Below are positions 33,126 through 41,786 of a stretch of 64,000 bases of DNA, one piece after another. The position numbers were made by a program, and so were the translations under genes. The stretch comes from DAIQNV01 sp038748775 (GTDB taxonomy: Bacteria > Planctomycetota > Phycisphaerae > Phycisphaerales > UBA1924), in assembly GCA_038748775.1 (NCBI GenBank), contig JBCDIT010000001.1:1-64000 (forward strand), in the 5' to 3' direction. Numbering within the stretch: position 1 is the first letter of the stretch; every line of letters begins with the position of its first letter. Below the pieces are notes generated by a model, which saw only the letters and a list, made by a program, of their open reading frames with translations, did not search any database and had not been told where the DNA came from.

Positions 33126-34352
33126 CTACAAGAACAACCCAGCGATCGACGCTGTCATCCAGCACGCCAGCATCCCGCCCAGCATCGCTCGGATGACAAT
33201 GCGTGCAAAGTCGCCCCGGCGCTCGGGCGCCATCTCACCCAGCCCGCCCAACTGGATGCCGATCGACGCGAAGTTGCAGAACCCACATAACGCATAGGTC
33301 GCGATCGCGACCGAGCGCGGATCAACGCTCGACGCCTCGTCGGTCGCCACCTCGGCAAGCTGCGCATAGGCAAGAAACTCGGTCGCGACGACCTGAAGCC
33401 CGATGACCCCACCGATCGTCTGAGCATCGGCCCAAGGAACGCCGATCGCCCACGCGGCCGGCGTGAAGATCACTCCGAGCACCTCGGAGACGCTCGTCCC
33501 GAGCATGCTCAAAGGCCAGTCGAACAACGCCACGATCGAAACAAAGGCGATGAGCACGGCGCCGACGTTGAGCGCCAAGAAAAGCCCGTCACGAGCCCCC
33601 CTCGCCGCCGCATCGAGCACGTTGGCCCCAGGCAGTTCCGTCTCGCGGATCGCGGCCCGCTCGTCGGGCGGGTCCTCGGTCTCCGGAAACATGATCTTCG
33701 CGATCGCGAAGGCCCCAGGGGCCGACATGAGGCTTGCGGTGATCAGGTGCATCGCGAAAACGCGTTGCTTCTCGGGATCGGCGCCGCCCAACATCGCGAT
33801 GTAGCCCAAGAGCACGCTTCCAGCGATCGTGGCGAAGCCGCTCGTCATGACCACCGCCAACTGGGACGTGGTCATCTTGGGCAAGAACGGCTTCACACAG
33901 AGCGGGGCCTCGGTCTGCCCCAAGAAGATGTTCGCCGCGACCGCGAGTGACTCGAGTCCCGTCACCCCGAGCGTTCGACGGAGTAAAAACGCCAGGCATG
34001 AGATCACAAACTGCATCACCCGAAGGTGGTAGAGCACCGCGACGAGCGAGCTGAGGAAAATCAGCACCGGGAGGACGCGGAACGCGAAGACAAAGCCGGC
34101 AGGGCCCTCGGTCTCCGCGAGCGGACCAAAGAGGAACATCGCGCCCCGCTCACTGAACTGCAGCAGGGCTGCGGCAACCTCTGCGACCCAGCGAACGGCG
34201 ACCGTCGCCGGCGGAAAGTTGAAAACAAGAAGAGCGATGACGAACTGGAGCCCCACCGCCCCAAGGACCGTCCGCAGACGAATAGAACCCCGATCCTTCG
34301 AGAGCAAAAGGGCCACGCCCAGGATCAGGATGATGCCAACGACACCCTGCAC
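33126..34352 (-). CDS. CNT-family concentrative nucleoside transporter
   Basis: 408 residues from a GTG at 34350-34352. The open frame continues upstream to 34988, but that part is antisense to the uridine kinase gene. Hydrophobic segments run through the protein, and CNT landmarks are present: NIFLGQTEAPLCVKPFLP, TSGFATIAGSVLLGYI, TASLMSAPGAFAIAKIMFPE, ALCGFCNFASIGIQLGGLG. Such NupC/CNT carriers import nucleosides with Na+ or H+; the inner-membrane location is implied. The GQTEAP and SxxxFxxE-like motifs are the substrate-binding part. It is divergent from the uridine kinase gene (63 bases between starts), a sensible uptake-and-salvage pair. Confidence 0.87.
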   Translation of the reverse strand: MQGVVGIILILGVALLLSKDRGSIRLRTVLGAVGLQFVIALLVFNFPPATVAVRWVAEVAAALLQFSERGAMFLFGPLAETEGPAGFVFAFRVLPVLIFLSSLVAVLYHLRVMQFVISCLAFLLRRTLGVTGLESLAVAANIFLGQTEAPLCVKPFLPKMTTSQLAVVMTSGFATIAGSVLLGYIAMLGGADPEKQRVFAMHLITASLMSAPGAFAIAKIMFPETEDPPDERAAIRETELPGANVLDAAARGARDGLFLALNVGAVLIAFVSIVALFDWPLSMLGTSVSEVLGVIFTPAAWAIGVPWADAQTIGGVIGLQVVATEFLAYAQLAEVATDEASSVDPRSVAIATYALCGFCNFASIGIQLGGLGEMAPERRGDFARIVIRAMLGGMLACWMTASIAGLFL

Positions 34353-34415
34353 CGCGCGAAGATACCACGAGACGGGTTGCTCGCGTCGGGGTGCGGCGAC
34401 GATACCCTCTCCGCC

Positions 34416-35018
34416 GTGATCCCAGACCCCATCATCGACGCCCTCGACCGCCGCCTGAGCGAGCCCGGTCGCCCACTGGTCGCGATCACCGGGCCTGTCG
34501 CGAGCGGTAAGACCACTCTCGCCGCGGCGATCGCCGCTCGCCACGCCACCGAAGCCCTGAGCACCGACGAATATCTCCCTGACTACGACGACGTACCCCG
34601 TCTCGAACGCGATTCCCCCCAGCACGCCGATCTGACCCGGCTGAAGGCCGACCTGCAGGCACTCAAATCGGGCCGCGAGACTCTTCTCCCGGTGTGGTCG
34701 TTCTTCGAACACAAGCGGACCCGCGACCGCCCGTTCGAGCCAGGCCCTGTCGTCGTCGTCGAAGGGCTCTTCGCCCTGCACCCCAGTCTTGCCCCGATCA
34801 TCGATCTGGGCATCTTCGTGGACGGACCCGTCGAGACTCGCCGTGAGCGTTTCGTCGCGAGGAGCATCGATGGCGAACGGGGCTTCCCCGTCGACGTAGC
34901 CGAAGCCCATTTCGACGAAGTGGCCGAGCCAACGCTTTGGAAGCACGCGCCGGAGTATTACCCGCAGGCGACGTTCCGCTTCACGCAAGATGGCTCGGGC
35001 GGATTCCGCCCGCTCTGA
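34416..35018 (+). CDS. Uridine kinase-like P-loop kinase
   Basis: 200 residues from a GTG at 34416, positioned shortly before the fold begins. Walker A is ITGPVASGKTTL, followed by STDEYLPDYDD (acceptor-site Asp region), LPVWSFFEHKRTRD and VVVVEGLFALHP (Walker B-like). This order matches the uridine kinase/phosphoribulokinase family, which phosphorylates uridine or cytidine with ATP. The neighbouring CNT nucleoside transporter supports a nucleoside substrate. A close alternative is a generic (d)NMP- or pantothenate-kinase-like P-loop enzyme. Confidence 0.8.
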   Translation: MIPDPIIDALDRRLSEPGRPLVAITGPVASGKTTLAAAIAARHATEALSTDEYLPDYDDVPRLERDSPQHADLTRLKADLQALKSGRETLLPVWSFFEHKRTRDRPFEPGPVVVVEGLFALHPSLAPIIDLGIFVDGPVETRRERFVARSIDGERGFPVDVAEAHFDEVAEPTLWKHAPEYYPQATFRFTQDGSGGFRPL

Positions 35019-35027
35019 CCAGATCGC

Positions 35028-37826
35028 TTACCGCTCCGAACGCTGGTACACACGGATCCAGTCGATCTCAAACATCGCTGGGAACTCCGTCTCAGCGAGC
35101 GGCCCACCGTTATCGCCGCCGAGGGCAAGGTTCACGAGCATGTAATGCGGCCAGCGGAACGGGTTGGTCCCGTCGGGGTTGATCGTCTCGGTCAGATCGA
35201 CCTCGTTCAGGAGCACCCCGTCGAGATACATCGCGATCCGGTTCTCGTCCCAGTCCATGCGCCACGTGTGAAACTGTTGCGACCATGCGTCGCCGCCGAG
35301 GTCCTCAAGGGGGGTCCGCGTCGCGTCCCACTCAGCCGTCCATTGGTTCCCGCCTTCGCTCTTCCAAGCGGCGTTGGCGAGCACCATACCCCGGTAGTAC
35401 TCCATGATGTCGAGTTCTCCGCATGCCGGCCAGCCGATGCCCTCGCGGTCCGGAACGCCGATGGTCCACCACGCCGGCCAGAGGCCCGAGCGGGTGTCGA
35501 TGCGGCCGCGCATCTCGAAACGCCCGTAGAGCCAGGCGTGCTTGCCCATCGTGCGGAGCGACGACGACGTGTACCGAGCAAACCTGCGTTGCTTGCGCCA
35601 GTCCCGCGAGCCGCGCTCGAACCCGGGATTCTCACGACGTTCCCTCCGCGCCTCGATGATCAGCAGGCCGTCGTCGACCCGCGCGTTGTTGGGCTGGTAC
35701 CACTGCGCCTCGCGGTTGCGGCTAAAGCCCTCTTCAAACGACCAGTTGTCGGGGTTCGGCGGCCCGTCGATGTTGAACTCGTCGGCCCACACCAACTCAT
35801 AGCCCTCGTCGGCGTACAGCGTCGCGGCGTCGTTGCCGCCCGCCTTCGCACCCGCGGCTCGCCCTGCGAGCGGGGCGTCGGTGCGGAACGGGACCGCGGG
35901 CAGCCCCGCGCCGTTGATGAGGTTGACCTCAGGGTTGTCGTTCCAGGCGTACATGACGCTCACCGGGTCGTCCTCGCCCTCGGCCCAGACGACCACGCTG
36001 TTCCCAACGATCTCCGCCTCGGCCCAGCGGAACGCGCCGTCATCGCCGGCAACCGCGAACGACCGCGGCGCGACGCCATCGATTGTCGTCAGCCCGTCGG
36101 CGTCGCGGAACGACACCCGGATCGCCTGACGTCCGAGATGGCTCGTCCGTCGCGAACTCGCGAACGACGGGCCACGGTACGGCTCATCGACGCCGTATGA
36201 CATCGCCAAAGCCGCCTTCGCCAGCCGCTCGCCCACCGTTCGTTTGTCACGCGGATGGATGTCGTACGCGTCTCCGACGTCGAGGGCAAGCGCCATCGCC
36301 GTGTCGGGAACGCTCAGCGTCTTGGTCTGCGCGGCGCGCAGCGCCGGCCAAGCGCCGGTACCCGGCGCCTCCGGTCTCGGCTGGAAGCCGGCCAGTTGCA
36401 CGAACAAAAACGGCAGGTCCCCGTTGCTCACCGCCCACCGTTCGCGCCAGGTCCGGATCATCAGCGGGAAGACCTGGGCATACTCCGCCGGGCGGCCCGC
36501 GTTCGACTCCCCCTGGTACCACAGGAACCCAGCGACGGGCTGCTCAAGCAGCGGGTGGATCATCGCGTTGTACATCCCGCCGGCGTACCGGAAGTTCCGG
36601 ACGCCGCCCGGGGCACTGAGTGGCACCGGCCCCACCGGCCGATCGCGCTCGAGCTTGAGCCGCCACACGCCGGCCAACGCGACGTCTCCCGCCGCTGTTT
36701 CAAGCCGGACGTCATCGGGTTCTCCGTGGATGCCGCCCGGACCCGCGCCATCGAGCGCGTGCACCGCAACCGTGTTGGTCCCAGGGCGGAGCACCGACGC
36801 ATCGATCGGGTACGCCCGACGCGCCGTCCAAGGGGACGGGACGCCGCCCGCGGTCTGACCCACGAACCGACCGTTGACATAGACCCGGTCGAAATCATCG
36901 ACCATCGCGAGGTGCAACACCGCGTCCGAGCCGGCCTGTTCCTCGCTTAGGGCGAAATCGCGCGAAAGCCAGGCGAGCCCATCGTAGTTACCAACCGCGA
37001 CCTCCCAGAAACCGGGCACGCTCACGTCCACCCAACCCGGCGCATCGTCCGCCGATCGGGTCAACGCCTTGAGTTCATCAGGCGTTCGCTCCATCACAAG
37101 ATCGAAGAACTTATTGAACGCCCGAGCGATCGCCCCGTCGCGGACTCGGTCATCCTCCCAAGACTGCCGCGAAGGAATCGACGCCAGCAACGCATTCTCT
37201 GCGAACGCGTCGCGGGGAATCCATGACTCGATGCTGCTTCCACCCCACGCCGACTGAATGATCCCGATCGGGACGCCCGTGCGTTCGTGCACGACGCGGG
37301 CGAAGTTGAACGCAACCGCCGAGACCCGATCCGCCGCGCCGTCCGAAACCCGCTCCCATTCACCCCCCGGCTCGTCACCAACGGGCTCACGCTCGATCGC
37401 CATCGGAACGACCCGGAAACGCACGCCTTCCAGCCTCGCCGCCTGGCGACGAGCGAGATCGGCGTCGTCCGACTGAGCCACAGACCACGCCATGTTGGAT
37501 TGGCCGCTCGCAACCCAGACGTCGCCGAAGACAAGGTCACCACGCCTACGGAACTGGGCGCCCGACCTCGCGACCAGATCGAACGGGCCCGACGCCTCGC
37601 GCGATGGGAACTCGGCCCGCCACCGTCCGGACGCATCCGCGACGGTGTCCCTTGTCTGATCGGCGAGAGAGACAGACACCTCGCTACCGGGCGGCGCCGT
37701 GCCGCGGACCTCGGTCGGGACCCCGCGTTGCAGGACCATCGAGTGCTGGAACTCAGAATCAAAGGCGAACGGCTGGGCGACCGCCGAAACGCACAGACAG
37801 ACGACGAAGAAGAAGGGGGTCAACAT
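35028..37826 (-). CDS. Secreted sialate-O-acetylesterase-like / GH16 glucanase fusion
   Basis: 932 residues from ATG 37826, where a signal peptide (LTPFFFVVCLCVSAVAQ) begins; the frame extends 22 unsupported residues upstream. The N-terminal part (about 20-640) is an SGNH/SASA-type esterase: nucleophile Ser110 in VASGQSNMAW, IIQSAWGGSSIESW, an inserted jelly-roll domain (YVNGRFVGQTAGG), then FLWYQGESNAGRP. The C-terminal part (about 680-932) is a glycoside hydrolase family 16 domain: nucleophile Glu804 and acid/base Glu809 in GELDIMEYY, with QWYQPNNARV and GLWPAWWTIG substrate-cleft segments. Together these suggest deacylation and cleavage of one marine beta-glucan or galactan. Single-chain fusion of the two is unusual. 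Substrate not readable. Confidence 0.86.
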   Translation of the reverse strand: MLTPFFFVVCLCVSAVAQPFAFDSEFQHSMVLQRGVPTEVRGTAPPGSEVSVSLADQTRDTVADASGRWRAEFPSREASGPFDLVARSGAQFRRRGDLVFGDVWVASGQSNMAWSVAQSDDADLARRQAARLEGVRFRVVPMAIEREPVGDEPGGEWERVSDGAADRVSAVAFNFARVVHERTGVPIGIIQSAWGGSSIESWIPRDAFAENALLASIPSRQSWEDDRVRDGAIARAFNKFFDLVMERTPDELKALTRSADDAPGWVDVSVPGFWEVAVGNYDGLAWLSRDFALSEEQAGSDAVLHLAMVDDFDRVYVNGRFVGQTAGGVPSPWTARRAYPIDASVLRPGTNTVAVHALDGAGPGGIHGEPDDVRLETAAGDVALAGVWRLKLERDRPVGPVPLSAPGGVRNFRYAGGMYNAMIHPLLEQPVAGFLWYQGESNAGRPAEYAQVFPLMIRTWRERWAVSNGDLPFLFVQLAGFQPRPEAPGTGAWPALRAAQTKTLSVPDTAMALALDVGDAYDIHPRDKRTVGERLAKAALAMSYGVDEPYRGPSFASSRRTSHLGRQAIRVSFRDADGLTTIDGVAPRSFAVAGDDGAFRWAEAEIVGNSVVVWAEGEDDPVSVMYAWNDNPEVNLINGAGLPAVPFRTDAPLAGRAAGAKAGGNDAATLYADEGYELVWADEFNIDGPPNPDNWSFEEGFSRNREAQWYQPNNARVDDGLLIIEARRERRENPGFERGSRDWRKQRRFARYTSSSLRTMGKHAWLYGRFEMRGRIDTRSGLWPAWWTIGVPDREGIGWPACGELDIMEYYRGMVLANAAWKSEGGNQWTAEWDATRTPLEDLGGDAWSQQFHTWRMDWDENRIAMYLDGVLLNEVDLTETINPDGTNPFRWPHYMLVNLALGGDNGGPLAETEFPAMFEIDWIRVYQRSER

Positions 37827-37863
37827 ACGCCGAGTGTATTCGAACCCCACCGCCCGAATTGAA

Positions 37864-37890
37864 AAGCCGGAGGGCGGGTGTACCCCGCCC
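37864..37890 (-). terminator. Hairpin terminator after the GH13 gene
   Basis: On the minus strand GGGCGGGG-TACA-CCCGCCC forms a seven-base-pair stem followed by TCCGGCTTTTC. It lies just past the GH13 stop (37910) and before the start of the fusion gene (37826). The T-run is short, so strength is uncertain. Confidence 0.55.
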
Positions 37891-37909
37891 ACCCGTGCGG
37901 TTCATGCCA

Positions 37910-40075
37910 TCAGTCCTTCGAGAGGAGGATCACCGAATAGGGGCCGATGCCCACGTTGGCGTTGTAGCCCATCCCGTCCTTCGCGCCCGACGACGCGTTG
38001 GTGTCGTACGCGGTCCAGTTGCCAAAGCTCGGGTCATACCCGTTCCAGTCCGAGTTGAAGCGAACCTTCCAGGTGCCGCTGCTCGGGAAGCCGATGTTGT
38101 AGCTGCTGTAGCCGGTGCCCGAGAAGTTCGCGACAACGATCACGTCATCGCCCGAGCCACCCGAGTCCCAGCGATGGAACGCGACCAGTTTGCCGGTGTT
38201 GTTGACGTGGTGAACGTTGACGTTGTTGCCGCGCAGGCCGGCGGTCTTGCCGCCCAGGTTGCGCCGGAGGGAGATCAGATCGGTGTACAGATCGGTAATG
38301 CCGGCGTGCGTGGTCGCCTTGGCCCAATCAAGCGGATCGGTATCGGCGAACCAGCCGTCTTCTAGGAACTCTTGGCCCTGGAACATCATCGGGATGCCCG
38401 GGCTGGTGAACACAACGCCGGCGCCGAGTGTTGAACGCTTCTTCGAGTACCAACTCGTCGCGTTGCCCGGCCAGATTTCCTCGGGAACCCGCGAGTGGCC
38501 GTTGGCTACCTCATCGTGGCTCTCTGTGTAGATCACGCGATCGAGATGGTCCCCGTTGTCGATCTTGGCGATCGCGTTGCGCACCGACCACATATCGCGG
38601 TTCGCGTCGTTCTGTTCGATGATCGCCGCGCGGATCGGGTGGACGAACGCCGCGTCCCACTGGCTGTCGAACCCAGCACCGCCGGCTCCGGTCGTCTTCG
38701 TCATCCAGTCGTTGTTCTGCAAATCTTCAGCGATCGAGATCTTCCAGCCGGCGGCCGCGTCGATCTCGTTGTTGATCCACTGCATCAACGACCAGCCCTC
38801 CGGGATGCTGCCGCCGCCGCCGTTGTTCTGCGTGCGGATGTTGACGGTCGAGTCGAACCTCAGGCCGTCAGCGTTGAACTCGTTGAGCCAGTAGAGCGCG
38901 TTATCGCGTAGGAATGTCCGGACCTCGCCGCGACCGTAGTCGGGACGGGTATCACCCCAAGGGGTAACCGCTCGCCAGTCCTGGAAGAAAAAGATGCCGC
39001 CGTAGCCCCCGGTGTGGGTCCCATCGAAACGCCACATGTCGAGATCGCTCGGGCCGAGGTGGTTGTACACGACGTCGATGATCACCGCGATGCCCCGCTG
39101 GTGGCACGCATCAACGAAGTCCTTCATATCGTCGGGCGAGCCATAGATGCTCTCCGGGGCGAACGGGTGCGCCGGGTTGTACCCCCAGGAAAAATCGCCC
39201 GCAAACTCCGCAACCGGCATCACCTTGACCGCGTTGATGCCCAGGTCCTGCAGGTGGTTCAGACGAGAGATCGCGCTCTGGAAGTTGCCCGGGCTCCCCC
39301 CAGGAGAATCGTTGAACGTCCCGATATGCATCTCGTAAATCACGAGTTCGTGCCAGCCGGGCATCGTGAACGAGCTCCACGAGTACGTGTTCGGCAAGGT
39401 CACTATCGAGTCACCAACCGAGTTGGTCACGTCCGCGGCACGAGGATCGTTTTTCCAGAGCGTCCCGTCGATGACGAACTTGTACGATTCACCGGTCTGA
39501 TCACCGGGAACATCGATAGACCAGTTCCCGTTGCCCTCACTCGCGAGGGGGTGTGCCGTGGCGCTCCACAAGTTGAACGTCCCAGCCACCGAAACCGATG
39601 TCGCGTTCGGCGCCCAGACCCGGAACGTCGTATCGCCCGAATCGACCCACGCGCCCATGCCAGACTTGCTCGACGGAATCAGCGGCGCCAGGTGCGAGTA
39701 GTTCGCTCCTCCGTTGTTGTCATAAATGTGCCCGCCCCAGTTGTCGTAGCCGTGGAAGTAATACTCGACGGTGCTGCCGGGTGTCACAGGCGACCCAGGG
39801 GTGTACGTCCAGATCGAGTTCCCCGAGGCGTTGCCTGCGTACGACATCGCGTGCGTCGCCCACGAGCCCCCGTCCACACGCATGCCGACTTCGGCGTGCA
39901 AGCCCCAGTAATCCTGGTTCATCAAAATGGTGAACTCGCCTGGGTTCGCGCCGTCGTGACGCTGGTATCCCCCGTAGACACCGATCCATGACGGGAACGC
40001 GGACGCGAGACCCGAGATTGATGTAAGCGCTACCACTGATGCCGGCCAGAATGCCCTGCCAAGAGACCCGTTCAT
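37910..40075 (-). CDS. Secreted GH13 enzyme (1,4-alpha-glucan branching enzyme/amylase-like)
   Basis: 721 residues from ATG 40075 (AAGGAG eight bases upstream), with a signal peptide ending near SGLASA. An N-terminal starch-binding-like beta domain (about 30-130), then a CBM48-type module (DTTFRVWAPNATSVSVAGTF, about 150-240), then the GH13 barrel: AVKVMPVAEF, VIIDVVYNHLG (region I), ADGLRFDSTV (nucleophile Asp), ISIAEDLQ (acid/base Glu) and TESHDEVANG (third Asp), and a C-terminal beta domain. The CBM48 and region spacing are like glycogen branching enzymes and maltooligosyl trehalose hydrolases, but export implies digestion of external alpha-glucan. Exact specificity open. Confidence 0.86.
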   Translation of the reverse strand: MNGSLGRAFWPASVVALTSISGLASAFPSWIGVYGGYQRHDGANPGEFTILMNQDYWGLHAEVGMRVDGGSWATHAMSYAGNASGNSIWTYTPGSPVTPGSTVEYYFHGYDNWGGHIYDNNGGANYSHLAPLIPSSKSGMGAWVDSGDTTFRVWAPNATSVSVAGTFNLWSATAHPLASEGNGNWSIDVPGDQTGESYKFVIDGTLWKNDPRAADVTNSVGDSIVTLPNTYSWSSFTMPGWHELVIYEMHIGTFNDSPGGSPGNFQSAISRLNHLQDLGINAVKVMPVAEFAGDFSWGYNPAHPFAPESIYGSPDDMKDFVDACHQRGIAVIIDVVYNHLGPSDLDMWRFDGTHTGGYGGIFFFQDWRAVTPWGDTRPDYGRGEVRTFLRDNALYWLNEFNADGLRFDSTVNIRTQNNGGGGSIPEGWSLMQWINNEIDAAAGWKISIAEDLQNNDWMTKTTGAGGAGFDSQWDAAFVHPIRAAIIEQNDANRDMWSVRNAIAKIDNGDHLDRVIYTESHDEVANGHSRVPEEIWPGNATSWYSKKRSTLGAGVVFTSPGIPMMFQGQEFLEDGWFADTDPLDWAKATTHAGITDLYTDLISLRRNLGGKTAGLRGNNVNVHHVNNTGKLVAFHRWDSGGSGDDVIVVANFSGTGYSSYNIGFPSSGTWKVRFNSDWNGYDPSFGNWTAYDTNASSGAKDGMGYNANVGIGPYSVILLSKD

Positions 40076-40310
40076 CGTGCGTGCTCCTTGACGCCCCCGG
40101 AACCGAGGACGCAATCGTGGAAAGTCCCAAAAACACCGCTTTCGAGATCGCGGTTTTTGCCCAGATTAACTTTCCGGTCATCCAAATGCGAAATCTGGAC
40201 ACACTTCACCACCGCTCACCCCGGAAGTGTGCTGAGTCACCGTCGCAGCACCCAATTGAGTGCATGATCACGCTCCGGCCAACAACACGGACCACCTATT
40301 CCGGGCAGAA

Positions 40311-40348
40311 TAAAAAGACGCCCCCCCAACCGAGCCGGTCGAGGGGCG
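40311..40348 (-). terminator. Minus-strand intrinsic terminator upstream of the GH13 gene
   Basis: On the minus strand GGGCGCCCC...GGGGCG pairs CGCCCC (40319-40324) with GGGGCG (40343-40348), with an inner ACCG/CGGT stem, followed directly by TCTTTTTATT. It would stop minus-strand transcripts, such as the polysaccharide run ending at 40668, before the GH13 gene. Confidence 0.6.
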
Positions 40349-40435
40349 CCCTGAAATCACAATCGAAACGCGCTTGGCCGCTTACAAGTCACCAGCCGAT
40401 GTCGGACCATCGTCGCATTAGAATTCGTCTTCGAG

Positions 40436-40515
40436 ATGTTCGCCCTCGACAACATCCTGCTGAACATCCCAGCACCGAGCACCGCCGCTTTCGTGTTCGC
40501 AGGTGGTGAGCGCCG
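40436..40515 (+). pseudogene. Remnant of a PEP-CTERM-like C-terminus
   Basis: The frame reads MFALDNILLNIPAPSTAAFV then FAGGERRS, closely paralleling FDNVAITAVPAPGPAAAALAG...RRRR at the end of the gene at 1606. No upstream protein is attached: the preceding 55 bases are open but unrecognisable and nothing resembles a start or signal peptide. Repeat copy B begins about 20 bases later. Best read as the decayed 3' end of a sorting-tail gene. Confidence 0.35.
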
Positions 40516-40536
40516 CTCCGTCGCCGCCGCTCATAG

Positions 40537-40671
40537 CGAGAGCGTCCTCACTGAACGTGTAGCGCCACGATTCAGCTTTCTCGACCGAAAGCCCGCCGGG
40601 TTGACTCCGGCGCGGCTTTCGCAGGCGAGCGTGCGGCAGAGGCCGCTACGGGGCGATCAAGCCTGCTCTAG
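40537..40671 (+). repeat. Dispersed ~133-bp intergenic repeat, copy B
   Basis: Matches copies A (8081) and C (54505). It begins GAGAGCGTC and ends CCTGCTCTAG, so AGAGC and GCTCT form short inverted ends. Hairpin 1 (40587-40620) pairs GAAAGCC with GGCTTTC and CGCCGG with CCGGCG; hairpin 2 pairs GCGGC with GCCGC. Its 3' end overlaps the TAG stop of the GT2 gene on the minus strand (40668-40670). Confidence 0.75.
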
Positions 40672-41786
40672 ATCGACTGAAACCGCTCGAACACCGCGTC
40701 GAGTTCGGTGTCATCGGCGTGCATGATCTCGCCGACGTGACGCAGCGCGAACCCTATGCCCCGCGAGCGTTGGAAACGCCAGTCGAGGTTCTGTGCGTCT
40801 TTCGCGAGCTCGATGAGAAGCCTCCGCCGGAGGAGCGAACGGTTCTCACGCTCGGAGAACGCACGATCCGTCGAGTGCACCCGGTGGAGCAACAGCGGGT
40901 TGAGCGCCCCCAACGCCGTCCGGCGGAACATCCCAAAGCGTGCCCCCGGCGCCTCGATGTGATGCACGCGTGCGTCGGGGCGATGCAGCAGAGGACCGTG
41001 CCGCGTAAGACGATACGTCGCGTCTGAGTCTTCACCGGGGCTATAGCCCTTCAGCCTTGCCTCAAAGGGCTCGCGGAGCGCCGCCTCGCGACGCACCGAC
41101 AGGCAGTACCCCGCCGCCGTCTGCCACGACCGCAACTCGATCCCGTTGAGTGAAGCCGGAATCTCGTGCGCACTCGGCGAAGGGTCGTACGGCACAAAGC
41201 GCTCATCGGCCCTCAACGCAGACCGCACCGCGCGGACCACCGGGTGCCTCGACCGCTTGGGAACCGATTCAAATGCCGCTCCGTTTGCCGACGGCCCCGA
41301 AGCACCCGAAGCAGCCGACCCAGCCGGTGTTGTCCCACCAGATGCCCACGGCGTCCAATCCGGGTCGACCGGCACCGCCGGCGAGTCCTTCGCAGACACG
41401 CCCTGGACCACGCCCTGCGTATCTCTCGCGTAGACCTCGAGCAACCGCTCGGCCGTGTCAGGGAACATCAGCGTATCGTCATCGAACATGATCAAAATGT
41501 CAGACTCAGAGCGGCCGATCGACTCGTTGCGCTGCGCCGGGAGGGACGCCTTCGAGGCTTTCTCGTAGCTCAGTCGGGGCGTAGGCACGCCCGCATCGAC
41601 CGCGAGCCCGATGACGCGATCGATCCGCGCCCGCCCGGGCTCCCACTCGGGGCTCGCATCGGTGATCACGATCTCTTTGGGAGGCACCGTTTGCGCGAGC
41701 GCCAACGCACAGGCTCGCTCGAGCACGTCGTGCCTGTTGTACGTCGCGATGCACCACGTCCAGGACGGCAAACCCTCGTTTGACAT
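40668..41786 (-). CDS. GT2-family glycosyltransferase
   Basis: 372 residues from ATG 41786, which shares a base with the stop of the upstream sulfotransferase gene (TGATG). GT-A fold: WTWCIATYNRHDVLERACAL, EIVITDAS, SLPAQRNESI, the metal/nucleotide-sugar motif ILIMFDDDTLMFPD. An Ala/Pro/Ser-rich insert (about 160-185) follows, and the acceptor-side motif GYSPGEDSDATYRL (ED acid). Cytoplasmic; adds a sugar to the lipid-linked repeat unit. Last gene of the eight-gene minus-strand run; donor sugar unknown. Confidence 0.82.
   Translation of the reverse strand: MSNEGLPSWTWCIATYNRHDVLERACALALAQTVPPKEIVITDASPEWEPGRARIDRVIGLAVDAGVPTPRLSYEKASKASLPAQRNESIGRSESDILIMFDDDTLMFPDTAERLLEVYARDTQGVVQGVSAKDSPAVPVDPDWTPWASGGTTPAGSAASGASGPSANGAAFESVPKRSRHPVVRAVRSALRADERFVPYDPSPSAHEIPASLNGIELRSWQTAAGYCLSVRREAALREPFEARLKGYSPGEDSDATYRLTRHGPLLHRPDARVHHIEAPGARFGMFRRTALGALNPLLLHRVHSTDRAFSERENRSLLRRRLLIELAKDAQNLDWRFQRSRGIGFALRHVGEIMHADDTELDAVFERFQSI

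Noticed and set aside
34353..34988. N-terminal 212 codons of the transporter frame
   Set aside because: Antisense to the uridine kinase and hydrophilic, unlike a CNT N-terminus; the GTG at 34352 gives a normal-length transporter.
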